DNA of 64,000 bases from Candidatus Endonucleibacter sp. (ex Gigantidas childressi) (GCA_030674875.1 JASXSU010000002.1:677001-741000); one strand, 5' to 3'; counted from the stretch's first letter, positions 29,572-39,196 are shown. Made by a program: numbers and translations. Notes: a model not told the origin generated them from the letters alone.

Positions 29572-29939
29572 TTTTTTTCTCCAAGCGAAGTTTAACCGAG
29601 TTTAATATAATACTGCAGATTGATTGTGTCACTGATTCAAGCCTGTAGTTCATCATCCCTACCTATTCCTCTTGAAGCAATGAAGATTATTGACTACTTC
29701 ACTACCCCCAACCGCTTAATCTATAATCATGAATCATCGCCCGTGTGTCACCTCTCCAACACCTGTAATGATAACGGATATAACTAAATAGAAGAAGTGC
29801 CTGTAAAGATAAGTCTCCACTCTTTTCTCAAGCGTGAGATAAAGTGATGACAGATATTACCAACAACTAATCTACAAGCAACGATGCCAGATTTACGTCC
29901 TAAGAAAAGCAGTTACAGAGCCGAATGCACATACGAGGT

Positions 29940-30130
29940 GCGACACCCAATATAGTAAAAACGACGAACTGCGATACCCTTAGTTTTTTGCTCCAATCAC
30001 GAAGTAAAACCTATGAAGTATCAACATCTCACCGAGGGTGATAGATCTTAGTATCAAGTTTGAAGTGCGACAAAAGTAGTTATTCATAAAAGCATTCCTC
30101 TGGTGTTTTATAAGCTAACCGCTTCCTTGG
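29940..30130. pseudogene. IS30 type-C end fragments
   Basis: AAAACGACGAACTGCGATAC (29948 on) matches the left end before 5563. TCAAGTTTGAAGTGCGACAA (about 30053) is the inverted form of the right end seen near 6495 and 29035. Only element ends remain. The wider gap 29572-30196 shows no gene. Confidence 0.45.
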
Positions 30131-30196
30131 TTTTGTATTTAATTTGGCCGCGATGATATTACATCGTTGCTGAGTTAGTCCTGCCATTGATGTTCC

Positions 30197-31501
30197 GAGA
30201 CCTCAGCATAACTCAACAAAGACGATTATATTCTGGTGAAATATCGGCATGCAAAAATACTTCACAACACAGCCCAAACTCTTCGTTTCAGCCAGAGACC
30301 TAAATCATCCAATTCTTCGTAGTCTGGATGATACAAAAGCGCTGCTGAAATGGTCAGAGATTGAGAAGTTATTATCCTCAATCTACGCCTCTAACACCGG
30401 TCGCCCCAGCTATCCTCTGCTATCGAGCCTTATTGTTTGGAACATGGTATCGCTTATCCGATGTACAGTTGGCTCAGTACTTGTATATACCCGTCGCCTT
30501 TCAAGTTGCTACGTTGTTGGCTGCGTTCGCTCACCCCGATTATCTACTACTCGTAGGCTCACGGGGCTTCGCTTACTTGCTGCCTAGTAGCAATTTGAAA
30601 TGCTTTGGGTATATAGATCTTCTGTTTTGTAAATTTTGTCACCTTGAACTTGGTGGAGCAGTTCCTCAAGCCTCCACTTTGGGACGCTTTCGAACACGAC
30701 TTGTCGAACATCGTCTGTGGGACCAATTATTGGCAGAGATTAATCGTAAGCTTGAAGCCAAAAACATCATAATGAGCGAAGGTCGCATTAATATCATTAA
30801 TGCTACACCGATAGAGGCAGAGCGATCAGGTTCGAGCCACGACAAAAGATCCTGAAGCGAGCTGACCGTTAAGAATGACAGTCGTGGTAACAAAAAAAGC
30901 ACCTCTGGTTTTTCCGTTCATACCGGTGTCGATAAAGATGGCTTTATTCATAGGCAAAGCGTAACCCCAGACAATGTTCATGATTCTCAAGAACGTGATA
31001 CCCTGCTACTGAGGATGAAACGGCACTGTATGAGGATTCCGCTTACAGCTCTGAGCAGACCCGAGAGAAGTTAGCACAGCTAGGTATTAAAGATCAAGTT
31101 CAACGTAAGGGCTACAGAGGAAAGCCTCTATCGAAAGAAGATAGAACTCGTAACAAAGAAATAGCCGTAACACGGGCGGGTAGTGAGCGCCCTTTTGCCA
31201 CTTATAAAAGACACTACGGACTTGCCAGAACTCGGTTCATGGGCCTTGCCAAAAATGCGACAATTTATGGACTAACCGCTATTGCTGCGAACATTCGTAA
31301 AGGGACTAAGTTTTTGGTGCTCTATGGTGTGTCAAAACCATGTTATACAGAATAGGTACGTTAAAAATCAGTCCGAAGCACTAAAATCAGTGTATAAAAC
31401 AAATGATTTGATGTTCAACTCCTTAGAAATCTTCGTAATGGCTGACAAAACTTGGAAAGTTCAATTACCGTGACCAAAGTCGTTGGTTATACTGAGGTCT
31501 C
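30197..31501 (+). mobile_element. IS5-family element, full length but interrupted
   Basis: Both terminal repeats are present: GAGACCTCAGCATAAC at 30197 and, inverted, GAGACCTCAGTATAAC ending at 31501. The transposase starts at 30249 (MQKYFTTQPKLFVSARDL). It passes through a one-base-level frameshift near 30420 and an ERIC at 30486-30613, then continues GAVPQASTLGRFRTRLVEH, RINIINATPIEAERSGSSHD and further frameshifted pieces to SKPCYTE (about 31355). It is inactive. Without the 128-bp ERIC the element would be about 1.18 kb. Confidence 0.87.
30486..30613 (+). repeat. ERIC-type palindromic repeat (128 bp) inside IS5 transposase
   Basis: It has the same unit as 28169-28296. The uninterrupted reading at this site is seen at 19936-20000 (minus strand), where CTTGTATAGAGGTCTT runs without a break. 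Here the ERIC lies between TA repeats at the same point. Confidence 0.88.
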
Positions 31502-31570
31502 TTTAAGATACTGAAAAGAATTATCTCGAAAAACACGCCTCAATTGACGATCGCACACCGTAATAATCAA

Positions 31571-31634
31571 TACCCGTTACCAATTGAATGTGAAAACAAG
31601 CAACATCTGCACACTTTCAAGGCGAGTGGGTATA
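31571..31634. repeat. short ERIC-like repeat overlapping a gene end
   Basis: This 64-bp unit opens ATACCCGTTACCAATTGAAT and ends TTTCAAGGCGAGTGGGTATA, looking like an ERIC with its centre deleted. It supplies the last codons and stop of the WbpM-like gene (ending YTHSP). Confidence 0.5.
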
Positions 31635-33620
31635 CAGCCAGTCTACAATCATAGATTCAGGCTTATAACCATTCACAATTTTAGAAAATAGTTCAATCGT
31701 CATTTCGTAATGGTGCTCCTGCAAACTACCCAATATTTCATCCAACGCCACTACCAATTCACTTAAAGTTAACATTTCCTCATTTGCACGACAAATACGG
31801 GCATGCCCTGTTTCTGTCACATTATCGTCAATCAGGAGTTCCTCGTATAGCTTCTCACCAGGACGCAACCCTGTGAAAACAATACCAATATCACCTTCAG
31901 GGTTACTCCATTCCCGTACACTCAAACCTGATAGATGAATCATCCGGCGAGCCAAATCGATTATTTTTACAGGACGACCCATATCCAAAACAAAAACATC
32001 TCCTCCCTCACCCATTGCACCAGCCTGAATAACTAATTGTGCCGCTTCAGATATTGTCATAAAAAAACGATTAATATCAGGATGAGTCACCGTTACGGGC
32101 CCACCCCTACGGATTTGTTCTTTGAAAATAGGAATAACTGAACCGCTTGAACCCAAAACATTACCAAAGCGAACCATTGTGAAACAAGTCTGATTACTCA
32201 CAGGCGTACTAAAATCACCAAATAATTCGCTATGATACAAGTACAGAGACTTTTTATGACTCAGAGCTTGCAAGACCATTTCAGCCAAACGCTTCGTCGC
32301 GCCCATAATATTTGTGGGCCGCACGGCCTTGTCTGTAGATATTAATACAAACCGCTCAACTCCAGCAATAATAGAAGCCTGCGCCGCATACAATGTACCC
32401 AACACATTATTTCTGACCCCTTGCGACACATTGTATTCAACCATTGGAACATGTTTATATGCCGCTGCATGATAAAGAGTTGACACCTGATACCGCTTCA
32501 TAATGTCTACTAATCGCATGGGGTCATTAACAGAACCTAACACAGGAATAATCTGACAGCTATACGATTGCATGTCAGAAAGACGCAGTAATTCCTGATT
32601 AATCGAGTATAAATTATACTCCGCATTGTCCAACAATATTAATACGTCAGGACCAATGGCCAAAATCTGCCTACATAATTCAGACCCAATTGAACCACCA
32701 GCACCGGTAACCATAACTACTTTACCAACCACATTTTTAACCATCAGCAAAGCATCTGACTGCACCTCTTCACGACCTAGAACATCACTAATATCAACAT
32801 TTCTTACATCTTGTACCTTCATCCTACCGCTAGCTAGGTCAGATAAAGATGGCATCGAGCGAATAGGTAAACCAAAGCGCTCTAAATCATGAACAATAGC
32901 CTGCCTCCGAACCAGTTTAATGGAAGGAATGGCCAACAAAATTATTTCGGCGCCCGTTTCTTTTGCTAATACTGGTATATAAGCTGGACGATAGATCAGC
33001 CTACCTACCAATAGCCCCCCAGCTAGGTTTGCATCATCATCAATAAATGCAACAGGATGGTATTCACGCCCACTATCAAGCGCTGATAATAATTGTACTC
33101 CAGCATCACCTGCTCCATATATAGCTACTAGCTGCCCCTGGCCAACACGTATACTGCTGATACGCTTTGAGCTTGGCAGCAGAAACATATCATGAAAACT
33201 CTGCCCCAGCAGCCATAAGCGTATGAAATAGCGACTACTGCACATAAAAACTATCGCAAGCAGACAATAGAGAAATGGTACTGTGCGAGGAATCAAGTTG
33301 CTAATACGGAGTAGAAAAATAACAAGCATCCAACACCCTGTAGCGCAAAAACATGCTCGAAATATGGTAACACCATCCTTCGCCCCCATATAACGCATAA
33401 CTGTGCGATATAAGCCCATGCGAATAAAACATGGTATGGCACACATTGGTGCTAGCAGGATAGATAACCAGTGATCTAGCAGTATTTTGCTCGGCTCAAC
33501 AATTGACTCTAGTCTGATATAAAACGCTAGCCATAAACATATTGTTAATACGAAGGTATCAAAAAGCACACTAATACAAAGCTTGTTATTTCGAGATAAC
33601 GCTAAGATTTTTTTTCGCAT
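31617..33620 (-). CDS. WbpM/CapD-type nucleotide-sugar 4,6-dehydratase
   Basis: This is an inner-membrane enzyme of 667 residues, the length of WbpM/FlaA1-long proteins (about 665). Four N-terminal membrane helices are followed by two Rossmann domains: a first with AIYGAGDAGVQLL and a second, catalytic, with MVTGAGGSIGSELCRQI, YHAAAYKHVPMVE and ISTDKAVRPTNIMGATKR. WbpM converts UDP-GlcNAc to the 4-keto-6-deoxy sugar used for O-antigen or capsule. In Pseudomonas O-antigen loci wbpM ends the operon after the epimerase and initiating transferase, as here (37-38.6 kb), but those two genes are broken. The frame is intact except that its 3' end lies in an ERIC-like repeat. Confidence 0.9.
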   Translation of the reverse strand: MRKKILALSRNNKLCISVLFDTFVLTICLWLAFYIRLESIVEPSKILLDHWLSILLAPMCAIPCFIRMGLYRTVMRYMGAKDGVTIFRACFCATGCWMLVIFLLRISNLIPRTVPFLYCLLAIVFMCSSRYFIRLWLLGQSFHDMFLLPSSKRISSIRVGQGQLVAIYGAGDAGVQLLSALDSGREYHPVAFIDDDANLAGGLLVGRLIYRPAYIPVLAKETGAEIILLAIPSIKLVRRQAIVHDLERFGLPIRSMPSLSDLASGRMKVQDVRNVDISDVLGREEVQSDALLMVKNVVGKVVMVTGAGGSIGSELCRQILAIGPDVLILLDNAEYNLYSINQELLRLSDMQSYSCQIIPVLGSVNDPMRLVDIMKRYQVSTLYHAAAYKHVPMVEYNVSQGVRNNVLGTLYAAQASIIAGVERFVLISTDKAVRPTNIMGATKRLAEMVLQALSHKKSLYLYHSELFGDFSTPVSNQTCFTMVRFGNVLGSSGSVIPIFKEQIRRGGPVTVTHPDINRFFMTISEAAQLVIQAGAMGEGGDVFVLDMGRPVKIIDLARRMIHLSGLSVREWSNPEGDIGIVFTGLRPGEKLYEELLIDDNVTETGHARICRANEEMLTLSELVVALDEILGSLQEHHYEMTIELFSKIVNGYKPESMIVDWLYTHSP

Positions 33621-33639
33621 GATCCGCCTTGCATTGTGA

Positions 33640-33760
33640 GTCTACACCCAAAGGATTTGAAGATACTACGCGACGGAAAATACGCAAGGTCACGGAAACT
33701 TAAGAGCACTAAGTGACTATAGTAATGATAACAACCAAATAGAAACTTCAAAGGTGATGA
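33640..33760. repeat. degenerate ERIC-like repeat
   Basis: Order of words: GGATTTGAAGATACTACGCG, CACGGAAACTTAAGAGCACT, AAGTGACTATAGTAATGATA, ACTTCAAAGGTGATGAGCAT. It is similar to the stretch at 55090-55190. The rest of the gap to 33954 shows no gene. Confidence 0.35.
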
Positions 33761-33954
33761 GCATAGTACTTATATCTACAACACTGATTATTTGCAAGTA
33801 TCGGTGACATTTATAGTCCCATTGGCGCTAACTGGAAAATTAGCTAGAATGAAATCAGCGATAATACCGCCGCATTAATTCAGTGTACGGTAATGCGGCA
33901 GCAATGGTAATGCTCACATAAAAGCTTTTTTAGAATACTCAAATACAGTACTAA

Positions 33955-34180
33955 CTAGCTGTCAGGTGGCTTTAAGTAGTTGGGGGGCAGTGGGTTGAAG
34001 AATTGATGCTTTGGTACAACAACCAGCATTGTCGCAGCGCGATCAAATTTGTGACACCAGCGCAACGGACACTGCTATTTTGGCGCACCACAAGAAGGGC
34101 GTTTATAAGGCTGCCTAAGCACCACACCCTGCGCGATGGAGTGGAGAGATACGAAGCTGATCGCCAGTAGGTGACGCCCA
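33955..34180 (+). pseudogene. IS3-family transposase (OrfB) C-terminal fragment
   Basis: The plus-strand reading gives VEELMLWYNNQHCRSAIKFV, then TPAQRH, then (after a frame change) ILAHHKKGVYKAA, a stop, and APHPARWSGEIRS. This is the characteristic end of IS3-group integrases (YN..HRHS.IKFVTP..RH, then the PERWS motif). The rest of the element is absent. Confidence 0.7.
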
Positions 34181-34513
34181 CCTCAATTTTGGAAAATATA
34201 ATTTTGAACATAATGAATGGAAAACAAGACAGCATAAAAAGAGCGACAGCTATCGTGAAAAATACCATGTGCAAGAGGAATAAATATAATTCAAGGGCCA
34301 CAGATTAAACCTAATTTGGTAATACTTTTTCACCACCAATATTAATCACCTCTTAGTACGACCAACTTTTTTATATAACCGTCACCAGATAACTCAACTA
34401 AATATCCTTGTTGGAATCAAATATTTTTTAAAAAACCTCATATTATAAGGCATAAACAATAGCAGAAAATCTAAGTACACATGTAAATTAACTACGGCAT
34501 CACCAGAACACTG

Positions 34514-35583
34514 GATTCAAGCAATAAGTGCAATCGGCTGTCCTGTGTAGACTTCGAGTGGTGTCCGCCCTCCTAAAACCTTCCTAGGCATGGTATTGAT
34601 CAACATTTCCATTGTCCTCACATCATCTTCTGTCAGATGACTCAACGCCATTTTTTTAGGCCAGGTTCTCCGAATGATGCCATTGGTATTTTCGTTAGTT
34701 CCCCGCTGATAACTAGCATAAGGCTTGGCAAAGTAGATATCTGCATTCATTGCCTTTGCTACTTTCTCATGGGCTGCAAACTCACCACCATTATCTAGGG
34801 TGACTGTGCAGACCGATGACACCCGCTTCAGAAGCTTGATCATACTTTCAGCAACAACTTCGGCGTGTTTTGTATCAACTTTCCCTATTAAAGTTAACCG
34901 ACTCTTGCGGTCTACAAGGGTGACCAGATGGGCGTCCTGTCCATAAATCGTATCACCCTCCCTATCGCCTAGACGAGACCGCAGATCAACAACTGCGGGC
35001 CAATCGGAAATATCGACGCGGCCAGGGATCGTGATACGCCCAGCCTTACGCTTACCACCTTTGCAGCGCCTCTTGCCAAAGCGGGGTAGATTCTTATACA
35101 AAGAGCCTCCTAGCACTTTGTTAGTAGCAACACGTTTATAAACAATGGTGTGGCTGAGTGCGATGTCGGGCACTTCCACCTTCATCCGGAAACTGATATT
35201 TTCAGGAGACCAACCAAGCAATAGCCCCTTCTTTATTATGGGCATGTGTCGTTCATTTGTTTTGCTAAACTTTGTAGCTGTCACTCTACGCTGACTGGCT
35301 AGTGCGTGGGCGCTCTCAGCACCGTAGCCATCATCATTGGCATTACGACTCAACTCTCGTGATAAAGCACTCTCACTGATACCTACTGACACTGCGATTT
35401 CTTTCTGCATGTAGTCTGTTCTAAGAAGAGCCTCAATCTGATACCGTTGCCCTTGAGTCAGCTGCTTGTATTGCCTAGTTTGAGTGCTCATTCTTGGCTT
35501 CCATTTTTAGTGTTATTGCTACAAATATACCGGCAGCTGGCTCACCTATAAAATTTCAGTCAATTGCACTTATTATCTTAATC
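34514..35583 (-). mobile_element. intact IS30-family element (type B)
   Basis: The ends read GATTCAAGCAATAAGTGCAA (34514 on) and, inverted, GATTAAGATAATAAGTGCAA (ending at 35583), an imperfect inverted repeat of about 20 bp. The element is 1070 bp and has one uninterrupted transposase gene. It lies 9 bases from the attC-like hairpin of the adjoining cassette. Confidence 0.8.
34517..35491 (-). CDS. IS30-family transposase (intact)
   Basis: The protein has 324 residues with no internal stop, the only intact transposase in the window. The N-terminal helix-turn-helix contains LTQGQRYQIEALLRTDYMQK and VGISESALSRELSRN. The DDE core reads RLGDREGDTIYGQD (first Asp), VTLDNGGEFAAHEK (second Asp) and YQRGTNENTNGIIRRTWPK (Glu). 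It could be active. The stop codon lies inside the left terminal repeat, as expected for a compact IS30 element. Confidence 0.92.
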   Translation of the reverse strand: MSTQTRQYKQLTQGQRYQIEALLRTDYMQKEIAVSVGISESALSRELSRNANDDGYGAESAHALASQRRVTATKFSKTNERHMPIIKKGLLLGWSPENISFRMKVEVPDIALSHTIVYKRVATNKVLGGSLYKNLPRFGKRRCKGGKRKAGRITIPGRVDISDWPAVVDLRSRLGDREGDTIYGQDAHLVTLVDRKSRLTLIGKVDTKHAEVVAESMIKLLKRVSSVCTVTLDNGGEFAAHEKVAKAMNADIYFAKPYASYQRGTNENTNGIIRRTWPKKMALSHLTEDDVRTMEMLINTMPRKVLGGRTPLEVYTGQPIALIA

Positions 35584-35592
35584 TAGCATGCC

Positions 35593-35649
35593 GTATAACG
35601 CTTGAATCCAGCCGACGCGTTAGCGATCGGCTGGAATGATTTGTTATAC
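35593..35649 (-). repeat. attC-like recombination site (57 bp hairpin)
   Basis: The outer pair GTATAAC/GTTATAC forms the R''/R' boxes, and an inner CCAGCCGA/TCGGCTGG stem is separated from them by mismatched spacers (ACAAATCATT against ATTCAAGC). The tip loop is about 11 bases. This has the geometry of a short integron attC site. The downstream gene's stop codon lies two bases inside it, as in gene cassettes. The core box GTTATAC departs at one position from the strict GTTRRRY consensus, which lowers certainty. Confidence 0.65.
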
Positions 35650-36968
35650 GCTTATTTAGATTTTTTATTTTGTTCATCAAATTTTCCTTTCATTGTAGGA
35701 TTCCCGTGTGTTAACTTTTTTATAGTTAAATCATCTGCTTTATTGTGAGCCAAGCGTAAGTTGTTTTCTGATGAGAGTAGATACTCTTTTGTTTTTTGAA
35801 GAGCTTTAATGGATTTATCAATTTCCACAATAGATTGGCTAAATTGCTTACTAGCTAACTGATAATTTTTGGCAAATCCAGTTTTAAAAGCATCTATTTT
35901 TTCTTCAAAATTAGTAATATCCATGCTCTGATTTCTCATTAAATTTAATTCTGCTTTATACTTCATAGAATTCTTTGCAGCATTTCTAAGAAGTGTGATA
36001 ATCGGGATAAAAAATTGTGGTCTTATTACATACATTTTTTCAAACTTATATGAAACATCGACAATTCCATTATTGTAGAGTTCATTTTCAGGCTCTAATA
36101 GAGAAACTAAAATCGAATATTCGCATTTTTTATCATTACGGTCTTTTTCAAGTTTTGCAAAAAAGTCGTCATTTTTTTTCTTCGTAGCAGTTTCATCATT
36201 TTCATTTTTCATTTCAAACATTATTGAAATAATCTCATTGCCTTCATTATCATTTTCTTTGTAAATGAAATCGCCTTTGCTTCCACCGCTAGAATCATTG
36301 TCTTTTTCAAAATAAGCGTTCTGAAAGGCTGTTGCTCGAAGCTTATTGAATTCAACCTCACAATGTTGCTCTAAAGACTCGCCAACCATTTTTGTTGACA
36401 GTTTCTGCTTAAAGTCTTTTAGGCGGTCAATTTCATCATCTTGTATTTTTATGGTTTTATCTTTTACGATGAGTTCACTGGAAAACTGTTCTTTAATTGA
36501 TTTTCCAAACAGTTCTTTTTCTGTTTCTTTTCTTTTTAAATCATTAGCAAGGGCATCACGCTCTTTTTCAATGTTTTTTGTGGCTTCAGAAACTTCTAGT
36601 TTTTTCTCTATTTCCGCGTTCTGAATTTTTGATTTCATTTCAGCTATTTCTTTATCTTTTTTCGCTAGTTTTTCGGCAAGCTCGGTATCGCTCTTAGCCT
36701 TTAACTCAATTAGCTGTTTTTCTTTACTTGTTATTTCTTCTTGTAAAGAGTTTTTAACATTAGATTCTGCGAGTTTAACTGCAATATCTTGTTCAGTCTT
36801 TGCTAGTACCAATCGATTTGTTATTTCTTTTTCAAATTGATGATCACGAACTTGTTTAAGGATATCAGCAAAGCCAGATCCATCTACTTTAAAAGCTTTT
36901 TTACATTTTGGACAAATAATTTCATTCATATTTTACCTCTTTACTTTTGTATTTTAGATGGCGTATAA
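35599..36968 (-). mobile_element. integron-cassette-like unit carrying one DUF2130 gene
   Basis: A GTTATAC core box at 36969-36963 (minus strand) is followed by 33 bases, one gene, and the attC-like hairpin whose R' box is again GTTATAC. This is exactly the structure of a single inserted gene cassette. No partner box or hairpin is visible upstream in the first 150 bases, and no integrase gene is in the window. The unit splits a sugar-transferase gene, so it looks like insertion at a non-integron site. Confidence 0.6.
35652..36929 (-). CDS. DUF2130-family protein with nuclease-like motif
   Basis: A 425-residue cytoplasmic protein. It begins with one zinc-ribbon-like pair (CPKCKKAF, Cys6 and Cys9). 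Residues about 30-185 form a long coiled coil rich in Lys and Glu. From about 190 the DUF2130 domain follows, with KGDFIY (Asp220) and FEMKNE (Glu239-x-Lys241) spaced like the D...ExK motif of PD-(D/E)XK nucleases and RmuC. A cut on that motif is inference; no activity is established for the family that I can cite. DUF2130 genes are common passengers of mobile elements. The base composition is strongly AT-rich compared with its neighbours. The ribosome site GAGG lies eight bases before the ATG. Confidence 0.85.
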   Translation of the reverse strand: MNEIICPKCKKAFKVDGSGFADILKQVRDHQFEKEITNRLVLAKTEQDIAVKLAESNVKNSLQEEITSKEKQLIELKAKSDTELAEKLAKKDKEIAEMKSKIQNAEIEKKLEVSEATKNIEKERDALANDLKRKETEKELFGKSIKEQFSSELIVKDKTIKIQDDEIDRLKDFKQKLSTKMVGESLEQHCEVEFNKLRATAFQNAYFEKDNDSSGGSKGDFIYKENDNEGNEIISIMFEMKNENDETATKKKNDDFFAKLEKDRNDKKCEYSILVSLLEPENELYNNGIVDVSYKFEKMYVIRPQFFIPIITLLRNAAKNSMKYKAELNLMRNQSMDITNFEEKIDAFKTGFAKNYQLASKQFSQSIVEIDKSIKALQKTKEYLLSSENNLRLAHNKADDLTIKKLTHGNPTMKGKFDEQNKKSK

Positions 36969-36969
36969 C

Positions 36970-37449
36970 GCCGCATTTTCTGATCTATTTTAGCTCATAG
37001 CTCAGGTGTTGACATCTCAATATTACTAATTTGTGCGAGACCTGTAATACCAGGCAATACATCGTAAACACCTCGACTATCCCTCTCTTTGATTAACTCT
37101 ACTTGATTAAATAAATTAGGCCTCGGCCCTACAAAACTCATCTCACCTTTTAGAACGTTAATTAACTGAGGTAACTCATCAATTTTAGTTTTCCGCAAAA
37201 AACAGCCCGGTTTAGTGACTGAAACAGTGCTAACTAAGTGGCTTGCTATCGGTTTTGTATCAAGAGACATAGTACGAAATCTTATCAAATTAAACGATTT
37301 TTTATTTCCCCCAACTCGCTGCTGGATAAAAATAGGTGAGCCAGTATCAAAATAACCTACAATAGTGACAACCAGTAAAATCGGAAATATGACGATTAGG
37401 ACAAAAAAGCCATAAGAAAGTCCAGGGCGCGGATGAAAAAACTGTTCAT
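36970..37449 (-). pseudogene. undecaprenyl-phosphate sugar transferase (PF02397 type), broken
   Basis: The ATG at 37449 with AGGAG upstream begins FIRALDFLMAF, the expected membrane anchor. The frame then breaks in a run of six T (37403-37408; seven would keep the frame) and continues in the other frame as VLIVIFPILLVVTIVG, IQQRVGGNKKSFNLIRFRTM, TKIDELPQLINVLKGEMSFV and GPRPN. A TGA replaces a sense codon after MSTPEL (36995), and the reading AKIDQKM then runs into the cassette boundary at 36969. Such enzymes start O-antigen or capsule synthesis by moving a sugar phosphate to undecaprenyl phosphate. Confidence 0.8.
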
Positions 37450-37745
37450 TCAGTACTCCTTATTAATCAGATAAGAAGAAAAGCTAAAAATTTAGTTAGC
37501 TTTTTACCTTAGCATAAATAGCAAACAGGAAGTTCCAGATCATAATCATGTCACTCAAGCCAAAATAAATTAGAATGAATTATCTTAAAATAAGAAATCT
37601 TCTATATATTTTTATGTCGGGATATTCCGAGCCAGTATAAAACTAGCGAAATCAATAACAGAATCTTTCATTATTGAAGTTAATGGCGACTTTATTACAT
37701 TCTAAGTAATAATCATAAATAATTACAATGGATATTGTCATCACT

Positions 37746-38656
37746 TTAATTTTTAAACGTATCTGTCATAGTAAAAGGAGAACGCCACCCAAGCAACTCC
37801 CTAGCTTTACTTGAATCAACTTGAAGATCACCAGTTAACTGCTCTCTCTGATCTGCTTTACCTGTTATTTTACCTAACAGATTGAAAGCAAAATTAGGGA
37901 CAGGTAACTGTAACAATCTTTTACCCAAACCTTTAGCAATGGCATTGGTAAACTCTTTTATTGACACATCCACACCGTCTGAAATACAAAAGATCTCATT
38001 TTTAGCTTTAGGGTGAGCAATGCATACAGAAATAAAATCAGCCAAATTATCTATCGAAAGAAAGCTACGTTTGTTTTTACACACCCCAAATGGTAAAGCA
38101 GGGATCGTCTTAACAAGATCAACTAGTTTACCCAAATTACCAATGGGGCGTTAGGCCCATATACTAAAACAGGTCTAATAATCACAACTTCTAACTTTAT
38201 TTCTTTTGCTATCTTCAATAGCTCTACTTCTGCCTTTGCTTTTGACTTTGTGTATTCAGATTTCGCTGTAATTTGAGAAAGCTCATTAAGTAATAGCCCA
38301 TTTTTAGTTTTATTACCTAAAACACCAATTGAGCTAATAAAAATAAAACGCTTTACACCACTGTTAGCAGCCTGCACTGCTAAGTTAACAGTTCCTTTCA
38401 CATTCACGCTATCTATGTAGCTGAGGTCGTTAGATTTGTTGTGAGCAACAGCAGCAAGGTGAATAATTGCATCTGTATCGGGTAACAATTCAGACCAGTC
38501 AGTTCCTCCCTTAATATCCACTTGAAATATTTTATTGACTTTACTTTCTGGTGATTCAATTTTCCTTACAACTTCAACAACTTTATGATGCTTAGATAAA
38601 CAACATATTAACCCTTTGCCAATAAATCCAGCACTACCTGTAATTAAAATATTCAT
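37746..38656 (-). pseudogene. NAD-dependent nucleotide-sugar epimerase/reductase (WbpV-like), frameshifted
   Basis: The N-terminal part (from 38656) has the NAD-binding ILITGSAGFIGKGL, IHLAAVAHNK, FISSIGVLGN, EYTKSKAKAEVELL (the Tyr-x-x-x-Lys catalytic pair) and IIRPVLVYGPNAP. The C-terminal part continues in another frame (GKLVDLVKTIPALPFG, QLTGDLQVDSSKARELLGW). The break is at about 38136-38147, where one extra base occurs in the CCCCATTGG stretch. The whole, about 300 residues, matches O-antigen epimerases of the WbpV/Gne group. It is probably inactive unless the shift is a sequencing error. Confidence 0.8.
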
Positions 38657-38861
38657 ATTTGTATTTTCACTATTCGGTGTTTATCAACAGGGTTATCGTC
38701 TCAACTCAAGCTGTTTTCAATTGGGTAAGCAGTTGTCAAAGAGATATTTGCTAGTTCGGCTAACAGGCTACATGCTGCCGCATACAGACATGCCCGCCTT
38801 AGTTGAGTATAATGTCGTAGAAGAGGCTTTGTTCTACCTATTAGGTTTAATAGACCTATAA

Positions 38862-38993
38862 TACTTTACTTGCCCACCTCTTGAAAGCGTGGGTTGCTGA
38901 CTTCTATCACTTTTCTCAATTACAACTACCCCCTAGTATCATGGGGTCTTCGCCCGCTTTCCACCTACCCATACCTTCAATGGTAACTACTAC
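38862..38993. repeat. degenerate ERIC-like repeat
   Basis: CTTGCCCACCTCTTGAAAGC, GGGTTGCTGACTTCTATCAC and CCTTCAATGGTAACTACTAC occur in family order. The surrounding region 38657-39490 has no recognisable gene, although rapZ and npr would be expected downstream of ptsN. Confidence 0.45.
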
Positions 38994-39081
38994 TGTAAAG
39001 AACTTTATGATTTATTTTTGGCACGCTACCGCCCCCGTCTTTAGTTTCCTATCGTCGAAATATCTGCACCCCTACACCCAC

Positions 39082-39196
39082 TTTCCTTTGAAGAGATGAG
39101 GTTGCTAGCCGCTCTCACCACAATCACTATTTTTAGCAGGTCACTTGGCTTTACTCGTTTACCTCCTCACACCTTCAATGGAGACAGACGGGTAAA
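39082..39196. repeat. degenerate ERIC-like repeat
   Basis: CCTTTGAAGAGATGAGGTTG, GCTAGCCGCTCTCACCACAA, TTTACCTCCTCACACCTTCA and GACGGGTAAA follow the family order. Confidence 0.5.

Noticed and set aside
15913-30613. The 128-bp palindromes read as a CRISPR or phage attachment array
   Set aside because: They are dispersed over 15 kb in different host genes, not in a regular array, and match the ERIC consensus.
30361-30855. 164-residue open frame running from IS5 through the ERIC
   Set aside because: The middle 42 residues are simply the translated ERIC palindrome, and the same peptide appears at each ERIC; it is an accidental fusion, not a conserved protein.
33972-34301. 109-residue minus-strand frame upstream of wbpM as a membrane protein
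   Set aside because: The plus strand of the same DNA reads as the C-terminus of an IS3-family integrase (IKFVTPAQRH), so the minus frame is a shadow.
35593-35649. The hairpin read as a simple transcription terminator
   Set aside because: It has no T tract, its outer GTATAAC/GTTATAC pair is separated from the inner stem by mismatched spacers, and the same core box recurs at the other end of the unit; this fits attC better.
38616-38861. 81-residue plus-strand frame overlapping the epimerase start
   Set aside because: It is antisense to the epimerase N-terminus and continues into repeat-rich non-coding DNA; no start signal or family.
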